11,277 nt of DNA, taken from assembly GCA_034435395.1 (NCBI GenBank), contig DAOTXK010000264.1, positions 1 through 11,277 on the forward strand, given 5' to 3'. The notes beneath the pieces were generated by a model. It made no database searches. It was given only the letters and a program-made list of their open reading frames with translations, and had not been told where the DNA came from. Numbering within the stretch: position 1 is the stretch's first letter; the number at the start of each line of letters is the position of its first letter. The position numbers and the translations under genes were made by a program. Shown in pieces: positions 9,620 through 11,277 of the stretch. Source of the stretch: DAOTXK01 sp034435395. Lineage in GTDB: Bacteria; Chloroflexota; Anaerolineae; Aggregatilineales; Ch27.

Positions 9620-9850
9620 CTACAATCCGATGTCGATCCGCCGCAGGGCGATCAGCAATAGCGTCCCCAGCACCGAGGTCGCCAGGAACAGCAGGATCGA
9701 GAGCAGCATCCGTTCCACCGCGTTCATGCCGAGGATACGGTGCTCTTTCACCTCCGCGTCGCCGACGGCAATCTCCCCTTCCAGTTCTGTGCCAAAAAAC
9801 TCGTCATCGCCCTCCACGGCGCTCTCGCGCAGGCGATCTAACATCGACAT
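9620..9850 (-). CDS. Small single-pass membrane protein, unknown function
   Basis: 76 aa from the ATG at 9850, with a strong AAGGAGG seven bases upstream. A second ATG two codons later is less well placed. The first half is hydrophilic and acidic (for example EGDDEFFGTELEGEIAVGD at 13-31), followed by a basic patch KEHRILG at 35-41. Residues about 48-68 (MLLSILLFLATSVLGTLLLIA) form one transmembrane helix, followed by a short basic end, RRIDIGL. With arginines after the helix and acidic residues before it, the positive-inside rule suggests the C-terminus is cytoplasmic, but the basic patch makes this uncertain. I do not recognise a family. It has its own promoter candidate and terminator and lies behind a gene for a larger membrane-tethered protein on the same strand. 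It could be a subunit or modulator of a membrane complex; nothing in the sequence names a partner. Confidence 0.78.
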   Translation of the reverse strand: MSMLDRLRESAVEGDDEFFGTELEGEIAVGDAEVKEHRILGMNAVERMLLSILLFLATSVLGTLLLIALRRIDIGL

Positions 9851-9879
9851 AATCAGCCCTCCTTACCGTACACCTGACT

Positions 9880-9929
9880 GACCCTTCAAGGGGTCGGCTG
9901 GTGGCTAAACCCTGGTCTCTGCCACCAGC
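9880..9929 (-). promoter_or_regulatory. Inverted repeats in the leader and start region of the small gene
   Basis: Two dyads are present. GCTGGTGGC (9897-9905) pairs perfectly with GCCACCAGC (9921-9929), nine bases per arm. GACCC (9880-9884) pairs with GGGTC (9891-9895) around TTCAAG. The larger dyad overlaps the predicted -10 box and start site, so it suits an operator better than an RNA hairpin. The smaller lies wholly in the predicted leader, about 30 bases before the start codon. Confidence 0.4.
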
Positions 9930-9955
9930 ATATAGGGTTCCGCCCACCCTGTCAA
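9927..9955 (-). promoter_or_regulatory. Candidate promoter for the 76-aa membrane protein
   Basis: The minus strand has a perfect TTGACA at 9955-9950, then 17 bases and TATGCT at 9932-9927 (four of six). An overlapping TATATG with a 15-base gap is the alternative. A start near 9920 would give a leader of about 70 bases. It begins 33 bases after the stop of the preceding gene (9988), so the small gene can be transcribed on its own. Confidence 0.5.
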
Positions 9956-9987
9956 TGCGTCCGGAAGCCCCCGCCGCCCGTTGACGC

Positions 9988-11277
9988 CTACTGGTCGTAG
10001 ACCTGGTAAGCGGGATCGTGGACGCTCCGCCGCCAGACGCCGTCCACCAGCCGGAAGGTGATCGGCCCTTCGCTGCCGTCGGGATACCGGACTACCGCCC
10101 AGGCCCGGCTGACGCCATCTGAACCCGGCCCGATCACCACGCGCAACACGGTCAGGGGCCGCCGGGTCGCCGCCGCCGGGTCGTTGATCAGTGCCTGCGC
10201 CTCGTTCTGGGCCAGCTCGTCATAAAGCGCCAGCAACCGGGAATATTCGCCCTGGGCCAGCAGGAATGGCTCCAGCGCCAGCCGCCACTGGAAAAACTCG
10301 CGCCATTCCACGGGCAGCGCGTCCAGCGGACTCATGAATGCCGCCGACAGGACGGCCACCGAGGAATCCGACGCCAGGTTATGCGCCAGTGTGGCGACCG
10401 CTCCCTCGCCATAAGCCCGCACCAGGCTCTCCACAAAACTTGATCCCAGCGCCCCGCCATCGCCCAGAAAGCGCCCGGTCAGCCAATCCTCCAGCGCCCC
10501 CTTGAGAAACACCGCATCCGTGCCGGGTAGCGGGTTCAGATCGGCCCGGGCGTGGCTGATCAGCCGCCGGGCCAGCACCGCGCCGACCTGCCACGCCAGT
10601 TCCGGCTCCAACGGCACATCGACCCGCGCCCGACCCGTCAGCGGCGAGGCGATGCGCAGGGCGTCGGCGTTGTCTGGGGACCAGCTCACGCCCACAGTTG
10701 GGTCCGGCATCACCTGGACGATCAACGGGAGCGGCGGCGCGGCGCAGGCCAGCCAGTCACACCCCTGGTTCCACAGCAGTTCGAGCGATGGCGCTAGCGC
10801 CTGGACAAGGGCCTCGTCCAGGCGACCATAAAACACGGTCACGTTCGGCCCCTCATAAACCGCGTCGCCCCCCCAGAAGGTGACATCCATCGGCACATGC
10901 CGCCAGCCATCCTCGTAGCGCCAGTAAAACCACAACACCTGGTAACGCTGGCCGTCAATGATCTCCTCCACGCTGGCGCGGGCGCGGTTCTGGTCGATCT
11001 CCAGGTCAAGCACTCGCCCGGTCAGTTGAAGGTCCTGCACCAGCTTGGCCTGCTGGTACTGCCAGAACAGGTCGGCCTGCCCCAACATCCAGGCGTCGCT
11101 GCCGCTGCGCTGCACGTACAGGTACGCGGCAATATCGCCGAGGCGCAGGGCTGCCGTCTCCGCCGCAATGGTGTCGCGCAACTGCCGTTCAATGGTGCTG
11201 TCGACATACCACAGCCGCGCCAGGAACACGCCGATCACCCCCAGCACCAGCCCGGCCACGATCAACACGGCCAGAAC
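9988..11277 (-). CDS. Membrane-tethered extracytoplasmic protein, unknown function, 5' end cut by window
   Basis: 429 residues are visible up to a TAG at 9988. The frame is open to the window edge; a GTG at 11268 exists, but it falls inside a hydrophobic stretch with no ribosome binding site visible, so the true start probably lies upstream. Numbering is from the first visible residue. Residues 1-23 are a transmembrane helix. About 28-135 look NTF2/SnoaL-like, ending in YWRYEDGWRHV. About 145-330 carry FYGRLDEALVQALAPSLELLW, a CDWLAC cysteine pair (173, 178) and ALEDWLTGRFLG (261-272). This layout recalls peptidase-MA-like proteins, but no HExxH zinc motif is present. The end (about 325-422) again resembles an NTF2-like domain (VVRYPDGSEG, then DGVWRRSV). 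These domain ideas are weak inferences. A non-catalytic binding or sensing protein outside the membrane is a fair guess; no named family is claimed. Confidence 0.7.
   Translation of the reverse strand, partial: VLAVLIVAGLVLGVIGVFLARLWYVDSTIERQLRDTIAAETAALRLGDIAAYLYVQRSGSDAWMLGQADLFWQYQQAKLVQDLQLTGRVLDLEIDQNRARASVEEIIDGQRYQVLWFYWRYEDGWRHVPMDVTFWGGDAVYEGPNVTVFYGRLDEALVQALAPSLELLWNQGCDWLACAAPPLPLIVQVMPDPTVGVSWSPDNADALRIASPLTGRARVDVPLEPELAWQVGAVLARRLISHARADLNPLPGTDAVFLKGALEDWLTGRFLGDGGALGSSFVESLVRAYGEGAVATLAHNLASDSSVAVLSAAFMSPLDALPVEWREFFQWRLALEPFLLAQGEYSRLLALYDELAQNEAQALINDPAAATRRPLTVLRVVIGPGSDGVSRAWAVVRYPDGSEGPITFRLVDGVWRRSVHDPAYQVYDQ

Overview
The window is high-GC bacterial chromosome carrying ordinary protein-coding genes. 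I see no rRNA, tRNA, CRISPR array, insertion sequence or phage gene. The gene content suggests a Gram-positive-like or Chloroflexota (Anaerolineae-type) genome: a full-length GyrA with the GyrA box, secreted tetratricopeptide-repeat (TPR) proteins, a membrane-anchored penicillin-acylase-family protein, and a membrane-tethered protein with NTF2-like-looking ends. This assignment rests on protein character and composition only, so it is tentative.

Left part, minus strand: gyrA (start about 3302, end 756) is followed 62 bases later by the 5' part of an AlbA_2/Schlafen-type putative ATP-binding regulator that runs off the left edge of the window. GyrA looks functional. It has Met94 where Escherichia coli GyrA has Ser83, the main quinolone contact.

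Centre: between gyrA and the rightward genes lies a divergent control region of about 280 bases. Two facing promoter candidates share the pattern TTGGCY-18 bp-TAYAAT. Between them are a perfect 14-bp palindrome and a degenerate copy 32 bp further on. The rightward promoter would place its transcription start on the A of the best ATG, which predicts a leaderless mRNA.

Rightward genes: two consecutive exported TPR proteins (378 and 667 aa, 20 bases apart) share one architecture: signal sequence, a small alpha/beta N-terminal domain, then TPRs. After 74 bases comes an 894-aa N-terminally anchored Ntn-hydrolase of the penicillin acylase (S45) family with its autoprocessing Gly-Ser and ligand motifs intact. 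The run ends at a 17-bp perfect hairpin without a U-tract. A reasonable reading is a cell-envelope operon in which the TPR proteins act as outward-facing scaffolds and the acylase cleaves an amide or N-acyl substrate outside the membrane. The substrate cannot be read from the sequence.

Right part, minus strand and convergent with the acylase: a 76-aa single-span membrane protein has its own TTGACA promoter, a strong ribosome binding site and a probable terminator. Upstream of it is the 3' portion of a membrane-tethered extracytoplasmic protein that runs off the right edge. No clearly novel multi-gene system stands out. The best leads are the divergent promoter region, the paired exported TPR proteins beside the acylase, and the small membrane protein.
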